34,533 nt of DNA from Actinoplanes cyaneus. GTDB taxonomy: Bacteria; Actinomycetota; Actinomycetes; Mycobacteriales; Micromonosporaceae. Both the position numbers and the translations under genes were made by a program. The DNA lies in NCBI RefSeq assembly GCF_016862095.1, contig NZ_BOMH01000069.1:1-34533 (forward strand). The letters run 5' to 3'. Positions 1 to 7,714 of the stretch are shown here, in pieces (position 1 is the first letter of the stretch; every line of letters starts with the position of its first letter). Below the pieces are notes generated by a model that was given only the letters and a program-made list of their open reading frames with translations, searched no databases and had not been told where the DNA came from.

Positions 1-108
1 GGGGGTGCACCTCAGGTTCCATTGCGTGGAAGAAAACCCGAGGGAGCACGTAAAGGGGCGGAACGCGAACACCCACGCGCTGAACCCGCCGAGGTGCAGA
101 AGCGGCAA

Positions 109-912
109 TCAGGGCTTGCGGGCGACCCCGGACCAGTAATACGCCGCCTGGGGGTTGTCGACCTGCATGTCCGGCCGCCACGCCGACACCGGGACCAGCC
201 CGGGGTCGAGAAGCTCCCAGTCGCCGAAGAAACGGGCAACCGCCTCCTGCGTCCGGGCGACCAGCGTCATGCCGGCGCCGGTGGCAGCCGCGACGGCCTG
301 CTCGACCGCGCCGGGGTCGAAGTCGGCCGTCGGGTGGGTGATGGCCAGGCAGCTGCCGGACGGCATCGCGTCGCGCAGCTCGGCCACCGTCGACCACGGG
401 TCGTCCTCGTCGGCCAGCAGCATCAGGATGGCGATCAGAGTGAGGCCGACCGGCTTGGTCAGGTCGAGCGTGTCGGTGAGGACCGCGTCGTCGAGGATCG
501 AGCGCGGGTCCCGGATGTCGGCGCTGATGTACTCACTGCGACCGGAGGGGTGGCTGAGCATCAGGGCACGCGCGTGGACCAGGACGATCGGGTCGTTGTC
601 GACGTAGACCACGCGGGTCTCGGGGGCGATCGTCTGCGCGATCTCGTGCAGGTTCGGCGAGGTCGGGATGCCGGTGCCGACGTCCAGGAACTGACGGATG
701 CCCTCCTTGGCCACCAGGTCACGGGCGGCGCGGTGGACGAACTTGCGATTCTCCCCCGCCATGTAGCGCATGCCGGGGATGGCCTGGATCATCGCCTCGC
801 CGACCGCGCGGTCGACGGCGAAGTTGTCCTTGCCGCCGAGCCAGTAGTCGTAGATGCGAGCGGAGTGCGGAACGTTGGGGTTGACCCCTGGTGGCGCCAC
901 CTCGTGCTGCAC
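109..912 (-). CDS. SAM-dependent methyltransferase, DUF574 family
   Basis: This 267-residue protein matches the actinobacterial DUF574 (Methyltransf_19) family of soluble SAM-dependent methyltransferases. The N-terminal signature ARIYDYWLGGKDNF lies near residues 18-31. The SAM-binding loop FLDVGTGIPT lies near residues 75-84, and a second acidic strand end (VYVDNDPIV) follows about 25 residues later. The GTG start is preceded by AAGGAGG five bases upstream, which fixes the start. Length is typical of the family. The substrate is unknown for almost all members and is not indicated by neighbours: the upstream gene on the same strand is a diguanylate cyclase 229 bases away. Family assignment is firm; the biological role is open. 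Confidence 0.9.
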   Translation of the reverse strand: MQHEVAPPGVNPNVPHSARIYDYWLGGKDNFAVDRAVGEAMIQAIPGMRYMAGENRKFVHRAARDLVAKEGIRQFLDVGTGIPTSPNLHEIAQTIAPETRVVYVDNDPIVLVHARALMLSHPSGRSEYISADIRDPRSILDDAVLTDTLDLTKPVGLTLIAILMLLADEDDPWSTVAELRDAMPSGSCLAITHPTADFDPGAVEQAVAAATGAGMTLVARTQEAVARFFGDWELLDPGLVPVSAWRPDMQVDNPQAAYYWSGVARKP

Positions 913-1141
913 GACCGCCTCCTTGCGCCGACCGTCGATCTTCGACAGTGCGTTCCAGCCAGATAGACCCTAGCGCCAACGTTTGACCGATATCACCCCC
1001 ACAGTCCGGTGGCGGTGACGGATTGGAACGAACACTGCAGGGCCTGCCCCGCTGATCGGGCGAGGCCGCGACCTCCGTGGAAGGCCACCCACCGCACCGG
1101 CACGGTCGTCGCCCGGAACCACCTGACCAGCAGGGCGGACC

Positions 1142-2731
1142 CTAAGCGGCCGAGGCGTGCCCGGCATAACCGCGAAGGTCGGCTGCCGACACCACGCGGT
1201 CACGTCCGCCGTGCTTGGCAGCGTACAGATGACTGTCTGCTGTGGACAGTAGGGGTGCCTGGGCCCTCTCCGGGGCGTCGCCGGAAGCGGCCACGCCGAT
1301 GCTCACCGTGACCGGGAGGTGCCTGGTGATCGGCGACCAGTACTGGTTTCGGATGGTGCGCCGGATGCCGTTGAGGCACGCGGTGGCCCGGGGAGCCGGC
1401 ATGCCGGGCAGCACCACCAGGAACTCCTCGCCACCCATCCGGGCCACGAAACCCTCCGGGCAGGCGGCGGCGACCTCGCGGGCCAGCACCTGGGCGACCC
1501 GGACGAGGACCTGGTCACCGACGTCGTGCGAGAGCTGATCGTTGATCTGCTTGAAGTGGTCCAGGTCGACCAGGGCGACGGTGAGCGCCGGGTCGGTGCG
1601 GATCAGGCCGGGCAGGCGCTCATCCACGAACCGCCGGTTGTGCAGGCCGGTGAGCGGGTCACGGCGGGCCTGCTCGCGGAAGCGCTCGGCCTCCTGCCGC
1701 GCCTCCGCGGTCTCGAACATCGCCTGCCGGGTGCGCGCCCGCGCCTCCCGCTGCAGGGACTGCTGCTGGTGATAGACCTCGAAGAACGTCTTGTGCGCGG
1801 CGAACGCGGCCGCGAAGTCGCCGCGGGCCGCGTGCAGCTCGGCCTGCTCCTGGTGCATGCGGACCAGCGACTCGCCGAGGTCGCGCTCCTCGCACTGGCG
1901 CAGGGCCTCGTCGAGGTTGGCCTGGGCCTCGTCGAACTTGCCGAGGCCGCGTTGCGCCTGGGCCAGGGTCACGAGGTATTGCGCCATGTCGTTGGCGTCG
2001 TCCCACTTGCCCTCGGCGTGCTGCTCCAGGCAGAGGCGAATGGTCCGCTCGGCGGCGGCGAACTGCCCGTCCGCGACCTGGATCGACCCGATCGTGTCGA
2101 GGAACGCCGGCTCGAGCGGGATGTCCCACTCGGCGGAAAGCTGCTGGAGCCGGGCGGCCAGCTCGACGGCGTGCGCCTTGTTGCCGCTGGAGGACTCGAC
2201 GTACGCATAGTTGTTCAGCAGGCACAACAGCGCCGGCGAGCCGAGCTGCAGGGCCAGCTCCTCGGCCTGGGCATACCGCACCCGGGCGGTCTCGAGGTCG
2301 TCGGCGAAGTAGAGGGCGTCGGCCAGTTTCGTCCGGTGCCAGATCTGCATGTGCTCGGTCGAGTCCGCGTCGAGCAGCTCGACGGCGAGAACCGCGTGCT
2401 CCAGACCCTGCTCGGCGTCACCGAGGTGCAGGTGGATGGCGGACCAGACCAGGTGGGTGCGGGCCAGCAGCTGCCGGGCGTCGTGCTCGACGGCCCACTG
2501 GTGCACGTGCCAGATCTGTTCCGCGGCGGCCGCGACGTCACCGCAGCGCATCCGCATGTTGACCTGGCAGAGCCGGGCCCGCGCGGCGAGCAGCTCGTCG
2601 CCCAGCCGGTTGGCCGCCTGCTCCAGCTCGATCGAACGGCCCAGCTCGGCGTGCGCGTCCCAGGAACGCCGGTCCTCGATCGTGAGCAGGACTGTGGACA
2701 GCGTCTCGGCATCCATCTCGCGCTCGTTCAA
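1142..2731 (-). CDS. TPR-repeat GGDEF diguanylate cyclase (cytosolic)
   Basis: This gene probably makes cyclic di-GMP from two GTP. About 320 N-terminal residues are Ala/Leu-rich helical repeats of TPR type. A charged helix (QREARARTRQAMFETAEARQ) follows as a likely coiled-coil stalk. The GGDEF domain runs from about residue 356 (DPLTGLHNRRF) to 515, with an intact active-site motif GGEEF at 433-437 and LVDLDHFKQIND before it. No transmembrane segment or signal peptide is seen, so the TPR part probably senses a cytosolic partner. The residues where the inhibitory RxxD I-site would sit are CPEG, so product feedback through that site looks absent. I chose the TTG start because GAGAGGAG lies 7 bases upstream; a longer frame begins at a GTG at 2779 without a ribosome site, and ATG at 2714 is another option. 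Confidence 0.88.
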   Translation of the reverse strand: MNEREMDAETLSTVLLTIEDRRSWDAHAELGRSIELEQAANRLGDELLAARARLCQVNMRMRCGDVAAAAEQIWHVHQWAVEHDARQLLARTHLVWSAIHLHLGDAEQGLEHAVLAVELLDADSTEHMQIWHRTKLADALYFADDLETARVRYAQAEELALQLGSPALLCLLNNYAYVESSSGNKAHAVELAARLQQLSAEWDIPLEPAFLDTIGSIQVADGQFAAAERTIRLCLEQHAEGKWDDANDMAQYLVTLAQAQRGLGKFDEAQANLDEALRQCEERDLGESLVRMHQEQAELHAARGDFAAAFAAHKTFFEVYHQQQSLQREARARTRQAMFETAEARQEAERFREQARRDPLTGLHNRRFVDERLPGLIRTDPALTVALVDLDHFKQINDQLSHDVGDQVLVRVAQVLAREVAAACPEGFVARMGGEEFLVVLPGMPAPRATACLNGIRRTIRNQYWSPITRHLPVTVSIGVAASGDAPERAQAPLLSTADSHLYAAKHGGRDRVVSAADLRGYAGHASAA

Positions 2732-2816
2732 CCCGGTGCTCCTCTCCGTGGTCAGCTGGACCATTCGGTCGCGAGGCACGCAGGCTGAGGAAAACCGTGC
2801 CGATGATCAGCGCTCC

Positions 2817-2843
2817 GTCAACCGAGGTTAGCTCTCTGTCAAC
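2817..2843 (-). promoter_or_regulatory. Possible promoter or operator of the GGDEF gene
   Basis: On the minus strand GTTGAC occurs twice, exactly 21 bases (two helical turns) apart, each followed by RGAG. Each copy resembles a -35 box (TTGACA, TTGACG), and TAACCT lies between them. The direct repeat sits about 85-110 bases before the chosen TTG start. It could be two overlapping promoters or a regulator site; the sequence alone does not decide. Confidence 0.3.
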
Positions 2844-2954
2844 AAAAGGTTTCGGGTTCGGCACCGTGATCTGAATCGCCCTGCAACCGGAGCGGTGTAC
2901 GGCTGCCTCTCAGAGGTGCATCAACGTGGCTGATGCACCCCTGGGAGCCAGCCG

Positions 2955-2989
2955 AAAACCGGCGCCCGGGCAGAAGCCCGGGCGCCGGT
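2955..2989 (-). terminator. Rho-independent terminator of the MFS gene
   Basis: A perfect 14-bp stem (2958-2971 with 2976-2989) closes a 4-base AGAA loop. On the minus strand the stem is followed by TTTT. It lies 16 bases past the MFS stop codon. Confidence 0.85.
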
Positions 2990-3005
2990 GTGGGGAGCGA
3001 AGAAC

Positions 3006-4574
3006 CTACTTGGCGGTGGTGACCAGCTCGGGCTCGGTGGGCGTGGCCGGCGCCAGGTCGACCGTGCTGCGCAGCTTGCTGGGCTTCATCGCGATCGCCG
3101 CGATCACGCCGACCAGCGCGATCACCATCGAGATCAGGAAGATGTGCCCGGTCGCGTCACCGTACGCGGAGCGCACGATGTGCTGGATCGCCGGCGGGAG
3201 GCTGCCCAGGTTCAGGGCGCTGATGCCGGAGCCGCTGCCGGACGCCGGGGCACCGGTCGCGGCGAGCTGGCTGGTGATCGAGTCGGCGACCCGCCGGGCG
3301 AGGACCGCGCCGAGGACCGAGACGCCGATCGTGCCGCCGAGCGAGCGGAAGAACGCGATCGTCGAGCTGGCCGCGCCGATGTCCTTGAGCGCGACGGTGT
3401 TCTGCACGGCGAGGACCAGGTTCTGCATCGACATGCCGACACCCGCGCCGACCAGGAACATCGCGATCCCGACGTACCACAGCGGGGTGTCGTGGTCGAG
3501 GAAGGAGAGGCCGCCGAAGCCGGCGACCAGGATGATCGTGCCGGCCACCACGAACGGCTTGATGTTGCCGCTGCGAGTGATCAGGCGCCCGGCGACGGTC
3601 GAGGCGCCGGCGAGGCCGAACATCATCGGGATGGTGAGCAGGCCGGCCTCGGTGGGGCTGTAGCCACGGCCGATCTGGAAGTACTGCCCGAGGAAGACCG
3701 AACCGCCGAACATCGCCATGCCGACCGCGAGGCTGCCCAGGATGGCCAGGGCCGTGGTGCGCTGCTTGACGATCGGCAGCGGGACGACCGGCTCGGCGGC
3801 GCGCGCCTCGACGAACGTGGCCAGCGCGAGCAGGACCACGCCGCCGCCGACCATCGCGAAGGTCTGCCACGAGAGCCAGGCGAACGAGCTGTCGACGAAC
3901 GAGACCCAGACCAGGATGACGCTGACGCCGGCCGCGATCAGGGAGGCGCCCAGGTAGTCGATCTTCACGTTCTCCCGGCGCAGGACCGGCAGGTGCAGCG
4001 TCTTCTGGAGCACGATCAGCGCGATGATCGCGATCGGGATGCCGATGAAGAAGCACCAGCGCCAGCCGAGCCAGCCGGTGTCGACGATCACGCCGCCGAG
4101 CAGCGGGCCGGCGACGGTGGCCAGGCCCATGACGCCACCGAGGTAGCCGTTGTAGCGGCCGCGCTCGCGGGGCGGGATCATCGCGGCGATGGCGACCTGG
4201 ACGAGCGCCTGCACGCCGCCCATGCCGATGCCCTGGAACGCGCGGGCGGCGATCAGCTGCTCGGTGTTCTGCGTCAGGCCGGCGATGATCGAGCCGAGCA
4301 CGTAGACCACGATCGAGATCTGGACCAGCAGCTTCTTGCTGTAGAGATCGGCCAGCTTGCCCCAGATGGGGGTGGACGCGGTCGCGGTCAGCAGGGTCGC
4401 GGTGACGACCCAGGTGTACTGCGTCTGCGACCCGTTCAGGTCCCCGATGATCGTCGGGAGGGCCGTGGAGACGATCGTGGAGCTGGACAGCGCGACGAAC
4501 AGCACGAGGAGCAGGCCGGACAGGGCCTCCAGGATCTCGCGATGCGTCATCGCCTTGGCTTGCGGGGCACTCAT
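3006..4574 (-). CDS. MFS drug exporter, DHA2 (14-TM) family
   Basis: This 522-residue membrane protein resembles DHA2 / EmrB-QacA proton-driven multidrug exporters. It has about 14 hydrophobic segments, the early segment ending in SSTIVSTALPTIIGDL, and the motif-A-like loop LADLYSKK. The motif-C-like run GPLLGGVIVDTGWLGWRWCF contains the Gly-Pro pair typical of antiporters. A polar loop near ATGAPASGSGSG precedes the last segments, and the tail is short and hydrophilic. The ATG start has AAGGG 8 bases upstream; the open frame continues far upstream only by chance. The gene is divergent from the TetR gene at 4788, which probably represses it through the inverted repeats between them. The exported compound cannot be told from sequence. 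Confidence 0.92.
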   Translation of the reverse strand: MSAPQAKAMTHREILEALSGLLLVLFVALSSSTIVSTALPTIIGDLNGSQTQYTWVVTATLLTATASTPIWGKLADLYSKKLLVQISIVVYVLGSIIAGLTQNTEQLIAARAFQGIGMGGVQALVQVAIAAMIPPRERGRYNGYLGGVMGLATVAGPLLGGVIVDTGWLGWRWCFFIGIPIAIIALIVLQKTLHLPVLRRENVKIDYLGASLIAAGVSVILVWVSFVDSSFAWLSWQTFAMVGGGVVLLALATFVEARAAEPVVPLPIVKQRTTALAILGSLAVGMAMFGGSVFLGQYFQIGRGYSPTEAGLLTIPMMFGLAGASTVAGRLITRSGNIKPFVVAGTIILVAGFGGLSFLDHDTPLWYVGIAMFLVGAGVGMSMQNLVLAVQNTVALKDIGAASSTIAFFRSLGGTIGVSVLGAVLARRVADSITSQLAATGAPASGSGSGISALNLGSLPPAIQHIVRSAYGDATGHIFLISMVIALVGVIAAIAMKPSKLRSTVDLAPATPTEPELVTTAK

Positions 4575-4594
4575 TCGCGCTGCCCTTCGTTCGT

Positions 4595-4640
4595 AATGGT
4601 TGCTCAATACAACTATCGGCAACCATTGCGCACTGCGCAA
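4595..4640. promoter_or_regulatory. Candidate TetR operator between the MFS and TetR genes
   Basis: Two overlapping inverted repeats lie just upstream of the MFS gene. AATGGTTGC (4595-4603) is mirrored exactly by GCAACCATT (4619-4627). TTGCGCA-C-TGCGCAA (4626-4640) is a perfect 7-bp palindrome around one base. This is the expected layout for a TetR dimer site covering the exporter promoter. Binding is inferred from position and symmetry. Confidence 0.55.
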
Positions 4641-4689
4641 ACTTTCCCGTTGGGAAGTGACGTTCGTCGCCAGTACGCTTCCGGGGCAT

Positions 4690-4795
4690 GAGCGAAGCGG
4701 AGGTGACGGCATGAGCGAGCTTGCGAGCGAATCATCGAGCTCAGTCCGAAACTCATGCCGGCGCCGGAGCGAAGCGGAGGTGATGGCATGAGCGA
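4690..4795 (+). repeat. Duplicated 29-bp element carrying a ribosome site and start codon
   Basis: The copies at 4690-4718 and 4767-4795 agree at 28 of 29 positions. Each holds GAAGCGGAGGTGA, then GGCATGAGCGA, so each carries a Shine-Dalgarno sequence and an ATGA start/stop overlap. The second copy supplies the start of the TetR gene. The 77-bp spacing suggests duplication of one unit or insertion of a dispersed short repeat. Confidence 0.8.
4711..4791 (+). CDS. Possible 26-residue leader peptide before the TetR gene
   Basis: An ATG with a strong GGAGGTGA ribosome site opens a 26-codon frame whose peptide begins MSELASESSSS and ends RSEAEVMA. Its TGA overlaps the ATG of the TetR gene as ATGA, so translation would be coupled. 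A further 8-codon frame (MSEAEVTA, starting 4688) is joined to this one by another ATGA. The frame may be a by-product of the 29-bp repeat and not a selected gene, but its translation would still affect the regulator. Confidence 0.35.
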   Translation: MSELASESSSSVRNSCRRRSEAEVMA

Positions 4796-5399
4796 CACGA
4801 TCTCTTCGGAGCCCGAGCCGGGCCTGCGGGAGCGTAAGAAGGCGGCCACCCGGCAGGCGCTGCACGAGGCGGCGCTGCGTCTGGCCTTCGAGCACGGCCC
4901 GGAGAACGTCACAGTCGAGGCGATCGCCGACGAGGCCGGCGTCTCCCGGCGCACCTTCTCGAACTACTTCGCCAACAAGGAGGAGGCCCTCTTCTACGGT
5001 GACCTGCGGCGGATGCGACTGCTGGCGGGCATGATCCGCGAGCAGCCGGCCGGGTCGTCGCCGTGGCAGGCGCTGACCGCGGCGGCCGAGGGCTTCTACC
5101 GCGAGCTGGGCGATCTGGACCCGGAGTGGGTCGCGCGCAGCCGGATGGTGCGCAGGCATCCGTCGCTCGCGGCCGCGCAGGTGCAGACGTTCACGGCGCT
5201 GGAACGGGAGATCTCGGCCGAGGTCGCGCTCCGCCTCGGGGCCGGCGACCCGCTCGGGGTGCGGGCGCAGTTGATCGCCGCGACGTTCCTGGCGGTGCTG
5301 CGGGTGTCGCTGAACGTGTGGCTGGAACACCGGCCCGACGTCTACTACTGGGACATCGCGCGGGACTCGCTCGCTGACGCCGGCAGTGGTTTCGAGTAG
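4788..5399 (+). CDS. TetR/AcrR-family transcriptional regulator
   Basis: This 203-residue protein has an N-terminal TetR helix-turn-helix at about residues 15-65. The recognisable core is RQALHEAALRLAFEHG, then VTVEAIADEAGVSRRTFSNYF, then ANKEEAL. The rest is a helical ligand-binding and dimerisation domain without further motifs. GGAGGTGA lies 4 bases before the ATG. The gene is divergent from the DHA2 exporter, the usual arrangement for a local repressor released by the exported compound. An in-frame ATG at 4755 lacks a ribosome site, so it was not used. Confidence 0.9.
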   Translation: MSDTISSEPEPGLRERKKAATRQALHEAALRLAFEHGPENVTVEAIADEAGVSRRTFSNYFANKEEALFYGDLRRMRLLAGMIREQPAGSSPWQALTAAAEGFYRELGDLDPEWVARSRMVRRHPSLAAAQVQTFTALEREISAEVALRLGAGDPLGVRAQLIAATFLAVLRVSLNVWLEHRPDVYYWDIARDSLADAGSGFE

Positions 5400-5444
5400 G
5401 AAACACCGCTTCCGCCGTACGCCGAAATCGGCTCTTGATCGTGG

Positions 5445-5486
5445 AAAAGCGCGACCCCCGGGAGGTGCCTGCCCGGGAGCCGCGCT
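5445..5486 (-). terminator. Terminator of the chitinase gene
   Basis: AGCGCG (5448-5453) pairs with CGCGCT (5481-5486), and two CCCGGG blocks pair inside after a short mismatch. On the minus strand the hairpin is followed by TTTT. It lies 15 bases beyond the chitinase stop and also faces the end of the TetR gene, so it may work in both directions. Confidence 0.65.
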
Positions 5487-5500
5487 CGTGCGGGGAGTCG

Positions 5501-6961
5501 TTATCCCTTGAAGCCGGCGAAGATCTTGGAGAACTCGAACGCCGTCTGGGTCACGTTGGTGCACTGGAACAGGGCGCCGTTGCAGGCGTTCTTGTCGCGC
5601 TGCATCTCCCAGAAGGAGACGAAGCCGAGGTGGTTCGTGTTGGCGAACGCGACCAGGTCCTTCGCGTCGGACTGCGAGAACGTGCCGTTGTCGTCGTTCT
5701 TGCCGATCATCGGGGTGACGCCGACCATCTTGAAGGCCGCCGCGTCCGAGTTGCCGTAGATCGCCTTGATCTGGTCCTTCGTGGACTTGACGGCCTGGAT
5801 CGCCAGGTCACCGTAGTCCTGCCCGGAGCGGCCGTAGTCCATCGCCATGATGTTGACCAGGTCCAGGTCGACGCCGGCGCTCTTGGCGGACTTGACCACG
5901 TTCAGGCCGTCACCGGTCAGGCCCTCCGGCAGCACCGGCAGGGTCAGCGAGATCTTCAGGCCCGGGTTCGCCTTCTGCAGCGCGGCGAGCGCGGTCGAGC
6001 GGCGGTTGATCGAGGCGGTGTCGGCCGAGGCCGCGCCCTCGATGTCCAGGTCGATGTACTTCAGGTTGTACGCGTCGACGACCGCCTGGTACTCGGCCTG
6101 CAGCGCGGTGGTCGAGGTGCAGGCCTGGGCCAGCTCGACGCCGGTCGCGCCGCCGAAGGAGACCTTCACGTCGCCGCCAGCCGCGCGGATCGCGCCGATC
6201 TGGTCGCTGAACTGCTTGGCCCGCGGGTCGAACGCGCCGAACCAGCTCGCCTTGCATCCCGCCGCGGTGACGAAGGCCAGGCTGAAGGACTTGACGTTGC
6301 CGCCGGTCGCCAGCGACGACAGGGTGCCGCCGTTGGAGAGCACCCCCATGTCGACGTACGGGGCGACGAGCACCCCGCCGCCCGAACCGGTCCCGCCGGT
6401 CGAGGTGGAGGTCGGCGTGGCCGTCGCGGTCTTCGTCGGCGCCGTGGTGGGGGGTGCCGTGGTCGCGGTCTTGGTCGGCGCGACGGTGGCGGTCTTGGTG
6501 GGCGTCGCAGTCGCGGTCGCGGTCGCAGTGGCCGTCGGGGCCACCGTCGCGCTGCCGCCGCCGCAGGAGACGCCGTTGATGGTGCAACTGGTCGGGTCGC
6601 CCTTGCCGGCCACCACGAAGCCGAACGAGATCGACCCACCGGCCGGGATCGTCGCGTTGTACGACGCGTTCTTCGCCGTCTCGACGTTGCCGCTGGCGCT
6701 CACCACGGCGTCCCACGCGCTGCCGACCTTGGCCGTCGACGGCAGGCCGAAGACCAGCTGCCAGCCGTTCACCGCGGCGCCGGTGTTGTTGGTGATCGTG
6801 TAGTGCGCCTGGTAGCCAGTGCCCCAGTCGCTCTCCTTGGTGAAGGAGGCGGACAGGGTGCCCGTGCTGGTGGTGGCCGCGACGGCCGCGCCGATGCCGC
6901 CGCCGACCGCGAGCACCGCGGCCGTCGAGTAGATGGCGAGCCGCAGACGGCTGCGTTGCAT
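5501..6961 (-). CDS. Secreted chitinase: CBM2, linker, GH18
   Basis: This 486-residue protein probably hydrolyses chitin outside the cell. A signal peptide covers about residues 1-29 (basic start, hydrophobic core, AVAA). A carbohydrate-binding module of family 2 follows at about 32-135, with WGTGYQAHYTITNNT and NGWQLVF. A Thr/Ala/Pro linker of about 50 residues (TATATATPTKTATVAPTK) then leads to a GH18 barrel at about 197-486. The catalytic motif is YIDLDIEGA, with D306 and the acid/base E308 present; the first Asp of the classic DxxDxDxE is Lys301. GGAG lies 8 bases before the ATG; an upstream in-frame start would spoil the signal peptide. The gene ends at a terminator and is preceded by a repeat-rich promoter region. 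Confidence 0.92.
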   Translation of the reverse strand: MQRSRLRLAIYSTAAVLAVGGGIGAAVAATTSTGTLSASFTKESDWGTGYQAHYTITNNTGAAVNGWQLVFGLPSTAKVGSAWDAVVSASGNVETAKNASYNATIPAGGSISFGFVVAGKGDPTSCTINGVSCGGGSATVAPTATATATATATPTKTATVAPTKTATTAPPTTAPTKTATATPTSTSTGGTGSGGGVLVAPYVDMGVLSNGGTLSSLATGGNVKSFSLAFVTAAGCKASWFGAFDPRAKQFSDQIGAIRAAGGDVKVSFGGATGVELAQACTSTTALQAEYQAVVDAYNLKYIDLDIEGAASADTASINRRSTALAALQKANPGLKISLTLPVLPEGLTGDGLNVVKSAKSAGVDLDLVNIMAMDYGRSGQDYGDLAIQAVKSTKDQIKAIYGNSDAAAFKMVGVTPMIGKNDDNGTFSQSDAKDLVAFANTNHLGFVSFWEMQRDKNACNGALFQCTNVTQTAFEFSKIFAGFKG

Positions 6962-7016
6962 GTCGGAACTCCGATCACGGGGGATGGTGACGGAGCTGAT
7001 TGTTCGCCGTGACCGT

Positions 7017-7057
7017 CTTAAGGTTCTCCGGCACAAGCCTTAAAGATCCTTAAAAGC
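7017..7057 (-). promoter_or_regulatory. AT-rich repeat region upstream of the chitinase gene
   Basis: The 114 bases between the chitinase and the next gene contain CTTAAGG (7017-7023), CCTTAAAGAT (7038-7047) and CCTTAAAAGC (7048-7057). The last two form a 10-bp direct repeat. Such AT-rich blocks stand out in this high-GC DNA and lie where the promoter must be. They may be a regulator site. I do not see the dyad expected for a DasR site. Confidence 0.4.
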
Positions 7058-7075
7058 CGCACCGTGATGGCCCGG

Positions 7076-7633
7076 TCACCGGGTCGCCAAACCGCCGATG
7101 ACCAGGGACAACTGCCGCCGCCAGGCGTTCGGCTCCTTCGCGTGCAGGTTCACCCCGGCATTCGCCATCATCACCAGCCACAGGTCGTGCCGGGTGAAGT
7201 CGGCGCGCAGCCGGCCCGCCCGTTGCGCCCGGACCAGCACGTCCACCGCCCGCTGCTGGGCCGCGGCGCGCAGGGTGGAGAGCCGCTCGTCGTCGTCGAA
7301 CGCGTCGGTGACCAGCAGCTCGGCCAGCCCCCGATCGGTGGCCTGCAGCTCACAGACCCGGGTGAGGTAGCCGACGAACGCGGCCCACGGATCAGGGTGC
7401 TCGCACGCCTGATCGGCGAGGCGGACCGCGGCTGTCATGTGACTGGCGAACACCTCCGCGATCAGGTGCCGGCGGCTCGGAAAACGCCGGTACAGCGTGG
7501 CGTTGCCGACCCCGGCCCGGCGGGCGATCTCGTCCAGCGAGGCGTCCAGACCCTGCTCCGCGAAGACCTCGCGAGCGGCGGAGAGCAGGGCCGCGCGATT
7601 TCGGCGAGCATCCGCACGCAGCCGGGGGGCCAT
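7076..7633 (-). CDS. TetR-family transcriptional regulator
   Basis: This 185-residue protein begins MAPRLRADARRNRAALL and carries a TetR helix-turn-helix at about residues 10-55 (AAREVFAEQGLDASLDEIARRAGVG, then NATLYRRFPSRRHL, each read as part of one domain). The C-terminal domain resembles the SbtR-like type (TDRGLAELLVTDAFDDD), common in actinobacteria. No ribosome site precedes the ATG, but TATTCT ends 7 bases upstream, so the mRNA is probably leaderless. The gene is divergent from the dienelactone-hydrolase-family gene at 7715 and probably controls it. The open frame extends through that whole gene on the other strand, which is chance. Confidence 0.9.
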   Translation of the reverse strand: MAPRLRADARRNRAALLSAAREVFAEQGLDASLDEIARRAGVGNATLYRRFPSRRHLIAEVFASHMTAAVRLADQACEHPDPWAAFVGYLTRVCELQATDRGLAELLVTDAFDDDERLSTLRAAAQQRAVDVLVRAQRAGRLRADFTRHDLWLVMMANAGVNLHAKEPNAWRRQLSLVIGGLATR

Positions 7634-7640
7634 GCGCCAC

Positions 7641-7662
7641 AGAATACGACGATCCGGCCGGA
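7641..7662 (-). promoter_or_regulatory. Leaderless -10 box of the TetR gene and adjacent palindrome
   Basis: On the minus strand TATTCT (7641-7646) lies 7 bases before the TetR start, matching the actinobacterial TANNNT rule for leaderless mRNA. A perfect 10-bp palindrome, TCCGGCCGGA (7653-7662), sits just upstream in the 81-base divergent region. It could be a short operator half-site pair for autoregulation. Confidence 0.5.
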
Positions 7663-7714
7663 AAGCCGTTATGGTCGGGGCGATCTTGGCGGATCGACTG
7701 GAGAGGACGCGGAC

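Noticed and set aside
22..966. 314-residue plus-strand frame opposite the methyltransferase
   Set aside because: It is rich in Arg, Asp, Gly and Val without motifs; the minus-strand protein is a complete DUF574 enzyme with an AAGGAGG site.
4575..5564. N-terminal extension of the MFS frame through the TetR region
   Set aside because: The extension is antisense to the TetR gene, is Arg-rich without domains, and the ATG at 4574 has its own ribosome site.
6910..7075. DasR operator for the chitinase
   Set aside because: I looked for the AGTGGTCTAGACCACT-like dyad and found none; only TTAA-containing repeats are present.
7064..7714. N-terminal extension of the dienelactone hydrolase frame
   Set aside because: It runs antisense through the TetR gene; the ATG at 7715 has a good ribosome site and begins the conserved domain.
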